From assembly GCA_035079005.1 (NCBI GenBank), contig CM068714.1:15931216-15995215 (forward strand): DNA of 64,000 nt. The letters run 5' to 3'. Below, piece after piece: positions 45,122-56,759 of the stretch. This stretch comes from Fraxinus americana. Lineage: Eukaryota; Streptophyta; Magnoliopsida; Lamiales; Oleaceae. Under the pieces are notes generated by a model. The model saw nothing but the letters and a program-made list of their open reading frames with translations, was not told the DNA's origin and made no database searches. The position numbers and the translations under genes are program-made. Positions within the stretch are counted from its first letter, which is position 1, and every line of letters starts with the position of its first letter.

Positions 45122-47353
45122 CAGGGGCGGAGCCAGGAATGTGTCGTACGGGGGGCAAAAATTTTTAAAATTGAATGTACGAATAAAATTTATATATAAC
45201 TAGAAAAATTGTAATATAACGTTAAATATTACAATTGTACCCGACGATATTTTATAGCATAAAATTCATCTATAACAGAATCTAGATCTAAATTAATATT
45301 AAATTCTCGTTCAATGTTTAGTGTTAAACAATCAGTAAGAAAATCATCATCCATTTTGTTACGAATCTCTGTCTTCACATGTTTCGTCAACATACTTCGT
45401 CAACAAGAATACTGAACTTTGCATCCCCAATTTCGTCACGAATTCTTTGTCGTACTTAATTGGCCATAATGTTTAAAACCTCTTTTTGAATGTCTGGAGA
45501 CGTGTATGTAGCATTTTTAGGAGTATTACCCAAAACAACATTTCCTACTTCCACATTCATTTTTTCCAAATGCATCCACCAGTTCAATGAAATTGCCACG
45601 ATTCATTGAAGATTGAGATTCGTCATGGCCCCTAAAGGAACAACCTTGAAGTGCTAACCACAGAACACTCTGAATAGTGGTCTTCAGACACAAACGATTT
45701 TTACGTTTTTCCTCGGCTAATACAGATTGCATTACCTTGTCAATATGTTGAGTTGGTTTCATTAGATCTTCAGCTCTTCTCTTACAACTATTATGATACG
45801 ATGACGATGTTGTAGCAACATGAATAAGGAATGCACATTTACTGCCTTGGTTGACCCTCTTCCAACTGTCAAACCCAACTGTGACCAACGATGAAATAAT
45901 AGATGGAGCACTATCATTGAGAAAAAGGAAGCAATAAAAACAATATGCTTTATGTTTTGAAGGTGAATATTCCAACCAAGGAAACTGATTGTACCAACGC
46001 TCCTGAAATCGACGTTTCTGCTTTCCTCATTCTTCACTCTGATAGTCCAAAAGTTTTGGTTGATAAGGTCCAACATTTAAATAGGCTCGCCTAATCTGAT
46101 CGTGTTCATTTAATGGATGTTCATATATTTGCTTTCTTTTTCTTGGGTCACGTTCAATAGAATCAAGTGGTTCCACATTAAGATTAGAAGATGATGATCG
46201 TTCAACTTCAAGGGATGAAATTGGAGTTGGAGTGGATGCCGTAGGAATTTGAGTACCCTGATGTTTGTTACTCTTTGAAAAGAAAGATAACAAAGTTTTT
46301 CCTTTCTTGGAAGAAGGTCGATCTTCCTCCATATTAAACGAAGAGCATAAATGTCAAAAAAAAACCTTTAATATCCTATAAATTCCAATGTAAATTGCGG
46401 TTGGCTAAATTTTCGAACTAACATTTCCTAAAAAAATGCCTAATTGAGACACTTCCAAATTCAATTCAAAAAATGTCTAATTAAGGCTAAGGCACATTCA
46501 AATACACAAATTCAATCCCCACACTCCACAGTCCACAACCACATTGAAACAGATTGAAACCACAATTGCATTGAAACACAACCACCTAATTAAGGCTAAG
46601 GCACAAATTCAAGCCACAACCACATTGAAACACACAATTGCACAAAGACAGTAAGACACCACACTCCACAGTCCACACAAAATCACGCCCCATTATAAAT
46701 TCGAACCCCAATTTCAAACCCCCACAGCCACAGCCCAAAGAAAAAACCAAAAAAAAAAAATTTCAAACAAAAAACTACAGCTTCAACGGTTCAACCTCCA
46801 GCCTCCAAATACTTATCAGTTATCAAGTATCAACTATCAACATTCAGTATAAAAAACCACAAAAAAAATTAAATTTTTCAGACTTACAGTCACAGACGAG
46901 CGACGGCGTTCGACTTCTGCGGACGGTTGGTCGATTGGAGGAAGGGTATCGCACTTGGGTTTGAGAGAGTCAGACAGAGAGAGAGAGCAGAGAGGGACGA
47001 AGTGACGAACGGAAGGGTTGAGCTGCCTCTCGCAGCTTTGAGGCAGAGAGAGAGGCGAGAGCAGAGAGTGAGGGAGTGAGGCTGTGAGGGACGAGATTGT
47101 GAGAGAGAGTGGAGAGAGTTTGGGTTCTGGGTAAATGGGTGGGAATGTGGGATTGGGAATTGGGTTTAATTTTAGGTGGGTTGGGCTTTCAATTTTTCAA
47201 ATGGGCTAGGACTTTAACCAAATTTTTTTTTTTTAAAGTTGTGGGCTTGGGCAAGGGTGGGTTGAAAAAGATAATTGGGCTTTAATCAATTTTTTTTTTT
47301 CACAGACTGGGCTTGGGCAAGGGTGGGCTACAGCCCCCCCTATCTCGCCCATG
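45122..47353 (-). mobile_element. hAT transposon, 2.2 kb, in unit 4 intron 1
   Basis: It begins CAGGGGCGGAGCCAGG and ends (inverted) CATGGGCGAGATAGGGGGGG, the classic plant hAT terminus. A perfect 8-bp duplication, TGTAAATC, lies at 45,114-45,121 and 47,354-47,361. The transposase gene inside is truncated and frameshifted, so the element is non-autonomous. An AG-rich run lies at about 46,970-47,120. Confidence 0.92.
45240..46332 (-). pseudogene. hAT transposase, TTF-type zinc finger and partial DUF4371
   Basis: The ATG at 46,332 gives a basic N-terminus (KKGKTLLSFFSKSNKHQG) leading to RRAYLNVGPYQPKLLDY. After a frameshift comes FLGW, and after another the TTF zinc-finger text EYSPSKHKAYCFYCFLF, then GFDSWKRVNQG. 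Downstream of 45,526 fragments of DUF4371 appear (YTSPDIQKEVLNIMA, RDEIGDAKFSILVDE). The C-terminal hATC dimerisation domain is missing. Confidence 0.8.
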
Positions 47354-47639
47354 TGTAAATCTCAAACAAAAAGAGTTACAGATGTAAAAATAATGAAGAA
47401 ATGAACATGTACCTTCATACAGAGTACAATATTTGGATGGTCAATTGGAACCTCTAGGGGTCGCTTACCATATGAATCCGAGCGATTTTTGGATGTGCGG
47501 AAACTGTGTGCTGGTGAGAGCATGTTGGTGAGAGCAAGAGAAAAGAATATTGTCTGGGTGATTTTGTGATGAAACCAATGGAGTTATGGTATCTCAAAAA
47601 ATTATTTTATGCAAATGTGTTTTTGTACGGGCCCATGAG

Positions 47640-48062
47640 GTGCACCAAGACATCTCAACTAAGTTGGCACCTCCGTAACACCCCCTCACCATTTACCGCA
47701 ACTGATGCCAATTCGTTTCCAGTGAGATTTGAACTGCATGTATCGATCACAGTTAAGAGTTGAGCTTCGAAAGCCCACAAAATACCAATGGGGATTGCAA
47801 AGCTACCATTCACGAGCCCCCAGCAGGAGCGGAATATGCCAGCACATCCAGCATGACCTGGGCTTTTTTGGGCTGCTCCATCAGTGTTAGCCTTCACCCG
47901 ACCAAACAGCGGTGGTCTCCACTATGCCGGTATGGTTTATGGCAGCTCCTGGTCGTCCCACAACCCCAAATGGTGAAGAATCAGCATATCAGCATTAGAA
48001 TTGAATTAATCTTATGGAGGTCACTATATGGGAATCTTAAAGTTGGGAGATGGAAGTATTGA
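47640..48062 (-). pseudogene. LINE RNase H domain fragment
   Basis: 47,897-47,655 reads MKANTDGAAQKSPGHAGCAG, then GSFAIPIGILWAFEAQLL, a reverse-transcriptase-like RNase H (RVT_3) domain with the DG motif and the acidic WAFEA position. Upstream sequence to 48,062 is related to the LINE relic at 32,800-32,960. The adjoining text GGTGCACCAAGACATCTCAA recurs near 44,345, upstream of unit 3. Confidence 0.7.
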
Positions 48063-48069
48063 GCCATTT

Positions 48070-48389
48070 TTGACTGCGATCAACTGAGAATCAAACCACC
48101 ACCCTTTTGGATTGTTCCTAACTAGTTTGATTATTTTCTACTTCTATGTTTGCCTTTTTTCTCTTATCAGTGTCGATATAGGTTCATAATTGTACATGGA
48201 ATTATAATTTCTTGAACTAAACGCTGCAGTTAGAGTCAATCACTCTTTCTCCAATTATAGCCTTCCGTTAGCTGTAGAATCAATCACTCCTTTAATTTCT
48301 GTAAATTGTTAAGCTCTCGTGTATTTAAGGATATCAATACAACAGTTTTGGTATCTTGGCCAAAACAATTCATCTCATTATTGAGTCTT
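48070..48389. other. Possible fragment of another LTR
   Basis: No gene. The text GTGTATTTAAGGATATCAATACAAC followed by CATCTCATTATTGAGTCTT resembles the promoter-to-leader part of a copia LTR. A short direct repeat, AATCAATCACTC, occurs twice. Confidence 0.35.
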
Positions 48390-49118
48390 TGAAAAGGCCC
48401 AAGCCACACACAATATTAGAACAAGATACAAAGATTCAACAAAATACAGAAAGTAAAAGTTGCAGAAAATTAAAATGAACACAGGATATGTTTTTGGCCT
48501 AAGCCCCGGAGGTTCGGCGACCAGATCTAACGCCTACATCCCCCGTTGAGCATCCAAATAATGGATATTGCTCGGTTGCACTAACAAGCCAAAAATATGG
48601 CAACAACGGTTACAAGATTTGTACAAGACTGAAGGCAATAGACACTTATCTTTTCAGCCTTAGATCGATCTTCTCTCACAGCACAAAAATTAGCCCAGAT
48701 CACACAAGATCTGTCAAACCACTCATTCACTGCTCGAATCACAAAAGACTCAGCACAACAATCACTCAAAGACTCAACACTTCCTCCTAAACAGAAGTTC
48801 TACTTTGAGAATATACAGTTTACAAGAATCAGAATGTAAACCCTAAAGAATGAGTCGATTCTCTCTACACAGACGAAGAACAAACCCTAGAATGAGAGAG
48901 AATGAAGACCAACTGAATAATACAAGAAATGAGGCGTCTCCAGGAAGATAAAGAGTCGAAGACTCTAGAATTTCATCCAACGGCTAAGTGAGGTGCCAAG
49001 TGTCAACAATCCAGCCATAGCACCTTAATAATAAAAGTGTCATTCCAAGTAACACGATTTTAACCAATTGTTGGAAGCACAATTTCAGCCAGTCAGGTCA
49101 TATGTTCGAATCTCAACA
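48390..49118 (-). repeat. 3' LTR of the full-length copia
   Basis: 729 bp, plus-strand TGAAAAGGCC ... TCTCAACA. It is paired with 53,737-54,465. Confidence 0.95.
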
Positions 49119-49207
49119 ATCTCCACCTTGCTTTCAACAATTAGGTTAGTGCAGCCAAGAGCAACTTCACTGATTATTTTTCATTTGCTCTAAGTACCTG
49201 TAAAACA

Positions 49208-52200
49208 TTACATAGCATCAATAGATAATAACTTCAAACAGTTAAGAAACGTATTCAAATGTATTATCTTTGTCCCCATATCAGAAGGGTTAACCTGAGT
49301 AGGAATTTTACCAATTTTCATAACTCCTTTAGATATAACATCTCTAATAAAGTGATATTTAATGTCTATATGCTTAGTTCTATCATGGAACATGGGATTT
49401 TTACTTAAGTGTATTGCACTTTGATTATCAGAATACAGAATTGGATTCTCATCAACAAAACCAAGTTCATTTAACAACCTACTAAGCCATATTCCTTCTT
49501 TAACAGCATCTGAAGCAGCTATGTATTCTGCTTCAGTAGAAGATAAGGCAACAATCTTTTGCAATTGGGATTTCCAGCTTATGGCAGTATCACACAAAGT
49601 AAAGAAATAAGCAGAAGTGGACTTCCTATTGTCCCTATCCCCAGCAAAATCAGAATCTGTATAACCCTTTAACATAATTCCCCTTTTATCAAATTTAAAC
49701 ACAAGTCCTAAATTTAAAGTTCCTCTGAGGTATCTTAACAGCCATTTCAAAGCATTCCAGTGTTCTTCACCAGGATTACCCATAAACCTACTAAGTATGC
49801 TAATACTATGTGCAAGGTCAGGTCTGGTGCAAACCATAAGATACATAACTGAACCAATAACATTTGCATATGGGACTTTTGACATTCTATCATAATCTTC
49901 ATCAGTTTTAGAACAGAAATTAGATGACAGTTTAAAATGATTAGAAAGAGGTAGTGTTACAGGTTTACACTCAAACATGTTAAATCTTTTCAGAAGTTTA
50001 ACAATATAGTCATGTTGATGCAAAAATAACATGTCCTTATTTCTATCTCTCAAGATTTACATGCCAAGGATCTTTTTGGCTTGACCAAGATCCTTCATAT
50101 CAAATTCAGATTTTAACATACATTTGATATCATCAATTTCAGTCTTATTGCAGCTGGCAAGTAACATGTCATCAACATATAGTACCAAGTATAGAGAATT
50201 CTTACCTCCATCACCTTTATAGTACAGACAAACATCATAATTGTTTCTTTGAAAACCATGTTTCAAAACAAAGGTGTCAAACCTTTTATACCATTGCCTA
50301 GGGGCTTGTTTTAGCCCATAGAGAGATTTTTTCAATAGGCAAACAACATTTTCAGGATTTCCATTAACAAAACCAACAGGCTGTCTCATATATATTTTTT
50401 CATCTAAATCACCATAGAGAAAAGCAGTTTTAACATCTAATTGATCAAGTTCCCATTTAAATTGAACAACAAGAGCAAGTATACATCTAATGGTGGTATA
50501 TTTAACAACAGGAGAGAATATTTCGGTGTAGTCAACACCTTCTTTCTGTGTAAAACCTTTTGCTACTAATCTAACTTTATATCTTACACTGTCATTACCT
50601 CCTTCACCTTCTTTTATTTTGAAAATCCATTTGCAGTCAATCAGTTTTTGGCCTTTAGGTCTTTTAACCAATTCCCAGGTTTTATTTTTAAGTAGAGAAT
50701 TCATCTCATCATCCATAGCAGCCTTCCAACACACAGAATCTTTACAGTTTATAGCATCATCATAAGAATCAGGTTCATTTTCAGATTTATCTTGATAAGT
50801 AAATAATGAAACAAACTCATCATTATCAAATCTAACGGTGGTCTAATCTGCCTTCTTTCTCTATCTCTTGTGAGTTGATAGTCATCAAGAGCTGTGTCAG
50901 GTAAATCAAATTGTTCTTCAGATTCAGAAAAATTATCAATTTCAACAGGCAGATTATTATTATTAAGAACAGAATCATCATCATCAGCAAGTGCAGGTGG
51001 AACATTATTAACAACAGAAGACTCCACCTCAATTTGAACATCATTATCATCCAGGATATTTTCTTTACCTTCTAAGCATGGCATAATAGATTCATTGAAG
51101 ACAACATCTCTTCTTACAATTACCCTATAGCCTTTTTCATTTTTAACCCATAGTCTGTAACCCTTAACATTTTCTCCATACCCCAAGAAGACACATTTAA
51201 GTATCTAGGTTCTAACTTTCCAATATTTTGATGAGCATATGCAGCACAACCAAATATTTTTAAATGAGAATAGTTAACAGGATTTTTAGACCATACAGTT
51301 TCAGGGACTTCAAAATTCAAAGCACTAGAAGGTGTTCTGTTCACAAGATATGCAGCAGTTTTTACAGCCTCCCCCTAAAACAATTTAGGCAGGCCAGAAC
51401 TTAGGAGCATGCATCTGACTTTATTTAATAAAGTCCTATTCATTCTTTCAGCTATGCCATTTTGTTGTGGAGTGTAAACTACTGTTTTATGTCTAAGAAT
51501 GCCATTTTCTTTACAGAAATTATCAAACTCATAATTGCAAAATTCCAAACCATTATCTGTTCTTAGAGTTTTTATCTTATGATCAGTTTGGTTTTCTATT
51601 TGTGTTTTCCAATCTTTGAAAATAGAAAAAGTTTCATCTTTAGATTTTGATAAAAAAACCCAGATTTTTCTAGAAAAATCATCAATGATCAAGAGATAAT
51701 ATCTAAAGGCAGATAATGTACACACAGAAGCAGGACCCCAAAGATCAGAATGCAAATATTCAAGTATTTGTTTGGACTTATGAGTTCCAGGTAAGAAAGG
51801 TAGCTTAACTTGCTTTCCAATAATACACTGTTCACATGCACCAAGATCACCAATGTTTTGTTTTCCAAAAACTCCTTTATTTTGTAAAGATTTCAAACTT
51901 TTCTTGCCAATATGGCCAAGTCTTTCATGCCACAGTTTGGCCAAAATGAAATTGTCAGATAGGGCAGCTGCAGTTAAACCAAGTAAAGGCTTTGCATTCA
52001 AGAAATAAAGATCATGTCTCTTAGGGGTATTTATTATTAAGTCAGATCCCCTAAGAATTTCAATATGTCCTTGACCCAATTTTATGTTAAACTCCATGTC
52101 ATCCAACATTCCTAGAGACACCAGGTTTCTCTCTAATTCAGGTACATATCTGGTTTCTTTTAAGAAGAGAACCTTCCCAGTTTCAAGAAGCAGTTTAATA

Positions 52201-53225
52201 GTACCAATTCCTTTCACTTTACAAGTCATATTATTTCCCATAATAACCTGCCCCCCAGAGGTGGCTTCAAAGTCAAGAAAATAGTTTTTATATGGGTACA
52301 TATGGAAAGAACATCCAGAATCCAAGATCCACTCAGCACTCAGCTTCTTCTCATTATGGACAAGGACTAAACCATCTTCAAAATCAATCTTATTATAGGC
52401 TAAGGCAGCATTTCCATCAGTGAAGCTTTTATCTTTTGCTTCATTCTTTTTCTTGTAACAATCTTTGATAAAATGACCCATCTTACCACAATGAAAACAT
52501 TTCTTGTCCTTTGCCTTATTCTGAGACTTGTTTCTATCATTCCAATTGGTTCTGTTTTCATTTGAGAACTTAGAGTGAAAGTTAGGTCTACTAAACCCTT
52601 TACCCCTAGCAAGTAAGTTTTCTCCATTATGACTCCTATTTTCAGATTTAATCTCTAGGGCCTTATTTCTTAAAGCACTAATGATATCATCAGTAGTGAT
52701 CTTAGCCCTGCCATATTCAAGAGCAACCTTGATGTCTCTATATTTGTCACTAATGGAGTTTAACAAAACTACAACCAACTGATCTTTTGAAAGTTTTTCA
52801 TCACAGTTGGCTAAGTCAATGGTCAGTTTAGTAAACCTGTTCAAGTTTTCATCCAAGTCAACAGAGGGATCCATTTTAAAAGAAAACAGTTGTTTTAACA
52901 GAAAACATTTGTTAGGGATAGTCTTAGTTACATATTTGGATTGAAGTTTAGTCCACAGTTCAGAAGCAATTTTGGTTTCACCAATTTCTCTTACTACATT
53001 GTTAGATAAGTACAAGAAAATAGTACTCCATGCAACCTCTTCAAGTTCAATTTTCTTAGCAGGTAGTAAGTCTGCAGGCCAACTATCATCAAGTGCTCTA
53101 GCTACTCTCATTTGCATTAAAATAGCTTTCATCTTTTGACACCACATATTGAAATCACATTTGCCATCAAATTGTGGAACATCAAACTTAGCAGTGGCCA
53201 TGTGTAAAGCACGTATGATGGACAA
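49208..53225 (-). pseudogene. Copia gag-pol polyprotein with four lesions
   Basis: From 53,225: gag (TAKFDVPQFDGKCDFNMW), a CCHC knuckle (CFHCGKMGHFIKDC), protease (WILDSGCSFHMYP), GAG-pre-integrase (LWHERLGHIGKKSL) and integrase (HSDLWGP, then IDDFSRKIWVF, TDNGLEF, YTPQQNGIAERMNR). A TAG replaces Trp at 51,375-51,377 (KLF*GEAV). A frameshift near 51,190 follows, then the linker, then another frameshift near 50,835. The RT (WKAAMDDEMNSL, LYVDDMLLA) has a TAA near 50,057 where Glu is usual (ILGM*ILRD). RNase H (SDNQSAIHLSKN, DRTKHIDIKYHFIR) ends at 49,208. The domain order PR-IN-RT-RH is the copia order. Confidence 0.92.
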
Positions 53226-53736
53226 ATAGGAAGTTCAAGATAGTAGAGAACACTTAGACAGTTTGCAACAATTTCAGCAACCCAAGAAATCACAGTATCA
53301 CACGTAGTAATACAAGATATCAGGCATCAATCAGATATATCACAGGAACACACAGAACAAGCTCAATTAAAGAACACAATAGAGATCATATTCTATGTTT
53401 CACAGATCACTCCAGCAAGATTCCCCAGAAAACACACCCAAACTTGATTTATCTCAGATTCCAGAAGTCTCGCAGGAGCTTCGGGACAAAGATTAGTCTC
53501 AAGGGGGTTTCAACGGTGTTTTTGGTAAATCAAGGGTATGATCAAGAAACCCTAAGAAATTTAAAAAAAAAAAATTTACAGAGACAAAAGAAAAGATCTC
53601 ACCCAACGAGTTAGCAAGAAGTCGAATTCTTTTACTGACTTTTAGCAATTCCAAAAAATTTTTGATCTACAATAGATCAGACCTTTCCTCGAAGATCCAG
53701 GTATTTTGTCCTTTCAGTTCCAGGCTCTGATACCAC

Positions 53737-54465
53737 TGAAAAGGCCCAAGCCACGCACAATATTAGAACAAGATACAAAGATTCAACAAAATACAGAAAG
53801 TAAAAGTTGCAGAAAATTAAAATGAACACAGGATATGTTTTTGGCCTAAGCCTCGGAGGTTCGGCGACCAGATCTAATGCCTACATCCCCCGTTGAGCAT
53901 CCAAATAATGGATATTGCTCGGTTGCACTAACAAGCCAAAAATATGGCAACAACGGTTACAAGATTTGTACAAGACTGAAGGCAACAGACACTTATCTTT
54001 TCAGCCTTAGATCGATCTTCTCTCACAGCACAAAAATTAGCCCAGATCACACAAGATCTGTCAAACCACTCATTCACTGCTCGAATCACAAAAGACTCAG
54101 CACAACAATCACTCAAAGACTCAACACTTCCTCCTAAACAGAAGTTCTACTTTGAGAATATACAGTTTACAAGAATCAGAATGTAAACCTTAAAGAATGA
54201 GTCGATTCTCTCTACACAGACGAAGAACAAACCCTAGAATGAGAGAGAATGAAGACCAACTGAATAATACACGAAATGAGGCGTCTCCAGGAAGATAAAG
54301 AGTCGAAGACTCTAGAATTTCATCCAACGGCTAAGTGAGGTGCCAAGTGTCAACAATCCAGCCATAGCACCTTAATAATAAAAGTGTCATTCCAAGTAAC
54401 ACGATTTTAACCAATTGTTGGAAGCACAATTTCAGCCAGTCAGGTCATAGGTTCGAATCTCAGCA
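53737..54465 (-). repeat. 5' LTR of the full-length copia
   Basis: 729 bp, plus-strand TGAAAAGGCC ... TCTCAGCA. It adjoins the primer-binding site, which marks it as the 5' LTR on the minus strand. Confidence 0.95.
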
Positions 54466-55079
54466 GTCTTTATTTCTCCAACTGTTTCCATCACTTTTAA
54501 TTGGTTTGAATACTTCAAAAATGGCCTTACCTTCTTGCTGAGATGTCGGAAATATGTCAAAATGGTGTAGCCGGCATGTCCAGATTAAAAAATAAGTAAA
54601 ACAAAAAGACAACACGCTAACTAATGCATCGGACGCATGTCTTTGTACTTCAGAGATAGAATGAATATACAAAATTGAAAATACGCCCTAGATTCCTAGG
54701 TGCTAGAGAAAATATAAATTAAACCCTAATTATTGAATAAAACATCATTTATTCCCTAACTGACCTAATAGAAATTAAAAAACTTTGAACTGTTTCAATC
54801 CCAAAGTATTCTTGCTGTCGGACTGCTTAAAATGCAGAATGACAAGTGTGTAGTATTTGCAGATTTATTCATTTATATCTATATATATATATATATATAT
54901 AAACTAGATATACTGAATGAAATGAAAAGCATTTATCTGTGTGTAAATCTCATAAAATATTAGAGTTAAAGAAGAAAAAGATATAATGAAGAATTGAACA
55001 TGTGCCTTTATACGAAGTACGATTTTGGACGGTCAATTGGCGTCTCTAGGGGTTGCTTGCCATTTGAATTGACAGCCAT
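54466..55079 (-). pseudogene. SUMO-like array unit 5 (exon 1 and part of intron 1)
   Basis: Exon 1 (55,079-55,000, 80 bp) starts ATG and reads MAVNSNGKQPLETPIDRPK. One A is missing from the A-run present in unit 1, which shifts the frame to SYFV and a stop. The donor GT is kept. Intron 1 near 54,570-54,480 carries the conserved text FPTSQQEGKAIFEVFKPIKS. The copia element abuts directly at 54,465, and the rest of the gene is not found on its other side. A (TA)n run lies near 54,878-54,900. Confidence 0.8.
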
Positions 55080-55480
55080 TTTTGGACGTGGGAAAGTGTG
55101 TGTTTGTGAGAGAGAGAGAGACATTTGAGTGTTGTGGGATGATTTTGTGATAAAACCAACGGTCATATGATGTCTAAAAGGAAAACAAATGTTAAATGAT
55201 AGGTTCAATTAAATATATAAAAATGGATCCCATGAACGGGACCTATCATTTCAAGAAACCTAGACTATAGCACCAGTGGTGCTGCGTAGAATTCCTCTAA
55301 AAAAATTAATAATTGGACTACCCATATGTCCAAAATAATTTTGGAAGTAAATCAGCCAAACCTTGTCCACTTGTACTGTTATGAAACGAAAAATGAAAGT
55401 AGTCTAACATACAAAATATTAAATATCAAATACCAATACATGAATCTAGAATGAATATATTGCCCAAGGAAAATTTATTC
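55080..55480 (-). promoter_or_regulatory. Upstream region of unit 5 and spacer to unit 6
   Basis: It includes a GA run (about 55,108-55,121), an AT-rich TATATTT-type run near 55,216 and the spacer ACTGTTATGAAACGAAAAATG that borders the 3' end of the next unit. It is homologous to 26,014-26,292 and 37,262-37,439. Function is inferred from position. Confidence 0.4.
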
Positions 55481-55584
55481 ATTTAACCTCTAAATTACAG
55501 AAGATATGTTGATTCAATGTATTTCCAAATGCCACAAGTTTCCTGCTTCTCAAACCTACTCTAGTGTGGATGCCAAGTAGCCAC

Positions 55585-56759
55585 CTACCGATGCATAAAC
55601 ACCCCAATGCAATCTTCATCTTCCATTCCAACCTCTGTTATCAAATCAGTTAAACAGAATTATGTATGTCATTCCATAATCAGAAATTCACTATGTTAGA
55701 ATATTCAAGGAAATATAATGTTGTATTTCTACTGTCAGTAAAAGGCACGTAGTACTGTTGGGATTTCGTTGATCTAAAATTGTATCAAGAGAGCTCTTAA
55801 AAATATACTTGGTTGTGTATGGAGGAAGTGTATACCGGATTTTAACATACCAGTTATTCATCATAAAAAAACATATGAAACATAAGCATAAATCACTCTG
55901 TTCTGGCAGAACTTCTGGGCAGAACAGAGGAGAAGAAGACAACTTTGAATGCTACATTTTTGAACGATTTTTCTTCTATATTTCCTTCATATATTTCTCT
56001 TACAAATTGGCTCTATTTATAGCCAAACATAAATAGATTTTTACAAGATATTTAAAAGATATTTTCTACCAAATATCTAACTTAAGCCAATTTCAATTTT
56101 ACTACTACTACTACCTTATATGGACAACCCACATTTTTCATTTGTAGACCATATATTCACTTGTAGTAGCTCACAACTAGCTTAATTTTACATCATCATA
56201 TAGTTAGACTTTAACCAAACTTTTGTCTATCTAAATACAAACCAAAATATACTAATTTGTGTGATAACAAAATGTCACAACTCCAACAAGTACTTTTCTA
56301 TGGGATATATACTATACAAAAATTTTCAATCAATACGGGTTTCTTTATAGAATAAATTTCATAATGGTAACTAGTTGACTATTTTTCTCAAATATTATAT
56401 TATAGAAACCCATCAGAAGAGTTACGGAGACCGGAGACAAATAATCTCGAAGTATAGTCTCTGTTAAAGAAACATATAGAGGAGTTGTGAATTACTAGAA
56501 AATGATGGAAAACAAAGATGGTCAAGAAAGAAAATTTACCTCATCTGGATTTTCTCATGACAGAAAGTTTATTTTTTTCCCATCGTACTCAAACCTCATA
56601 ACTCTGTCTCCAAAATTCTTTTCTTCCCGATATGCCATCAATTGGATTTGCATTTTATGGTCATGTCTAACTCGATAATAGACTTCATCTAACTCGATAG
56701 TAGACTTCATGTCCATTCTACCGTACCAAACGCAAAATAATGCAAAGAGAAATGGTTAT
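55585..56759 (-). pseudogene. SUMO-like array unit 6 (exons 2 and 3)
   Basis: Exon 2 (56,717-56,540, 178 bp) begins NGHEVYYRVR. It carries a 22-bp tandem duplication (ATGAAGTCTACTATCGAGTT-type, two adjacent near-copies at 56,665-56,712) that breaks the frame; the text QLMAYREEKNF and RFEYDGKK follows. Later a TGA falls in FLS*ENPDE. Exon 3 starts at 55,632 (VGMEDEDCIGVFMHR) and stops at 55,585, losing the Gly-Gly site. A solo LTR lies in intron 2. A gypsy element begins in intron 1 at 56,760; exon 1 was not found to its right within the window. Confidence 0.8.
55756..56288 (-). repeat. Solo LTR of the TRIM family
   Basis: 533 bp with TGTTGG...CCAACA ends and a perfect AGTAC duplication at 55,751-55,755 and 56,289-56,293. 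Read on minus it starts TGTTGGAGTTGTGACATTTT, as do the LTRs at 15,110 and 16,549, then diverges. It interrupts intron 2 of unit 6; the unit 2 copy of the site (near 27,730) is uninterrupted. Confidence 0.88.

Larger units (their letters stand above)
44440..47486 (-). pseudogene. SUMO-like array unit 4 (exon 1 and intron 1 only)
   Basis: Exon 1 (47,486-47,407, 80 bp) has ATC in place of ATG and one base missing early. It then reads SYGKRPLEVPIDHPNIVLCMKVH to a GT donor. Intron 1 is the short form and includes the conserved segment at about 44,830-44,750 (GAEKFVEEMATTF). Exons 2 and 3 are absent: homology stops near 44,440 next to LINE-like DNA. A 2.2-kb hAT transposon occupies the intron. Confidence 0.75.
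48390..54465 (-). mobile_element. Recently inserted full-length Ty1/copia element
   Basis: 6,076 bp with two 729-bp LTRs (48,390-49,118 and 53,737-54,465) that I count as differing at eight positions. Duplication GTCTT lies at 48,385-48,389 and 54,466-54,470. On the minus strand a perfect initiator-Met primer site, TGGTATCAGAGCCTGG, lies next to the LTR at about 53,735-53,720. A purine tract AAGGTGGAGAT lies at about 49,119-49,130. All coding domains are present but broken by two nonsense codons and two frameshifts. Confidence 0.95.

Noticed and set aside
48581..48769. 62-codon open frame, repeated at 53,928-54,116
   Set aside because: It occurs in both LTRs of the full-length copia and follows from LTR identity.
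50832..51050. Leu/Met-rich 72-codon frame
   Set aside because: It overlaps the copia linker between integrase and RT in another frame; the composition reflects the D/N-rich coding strand.
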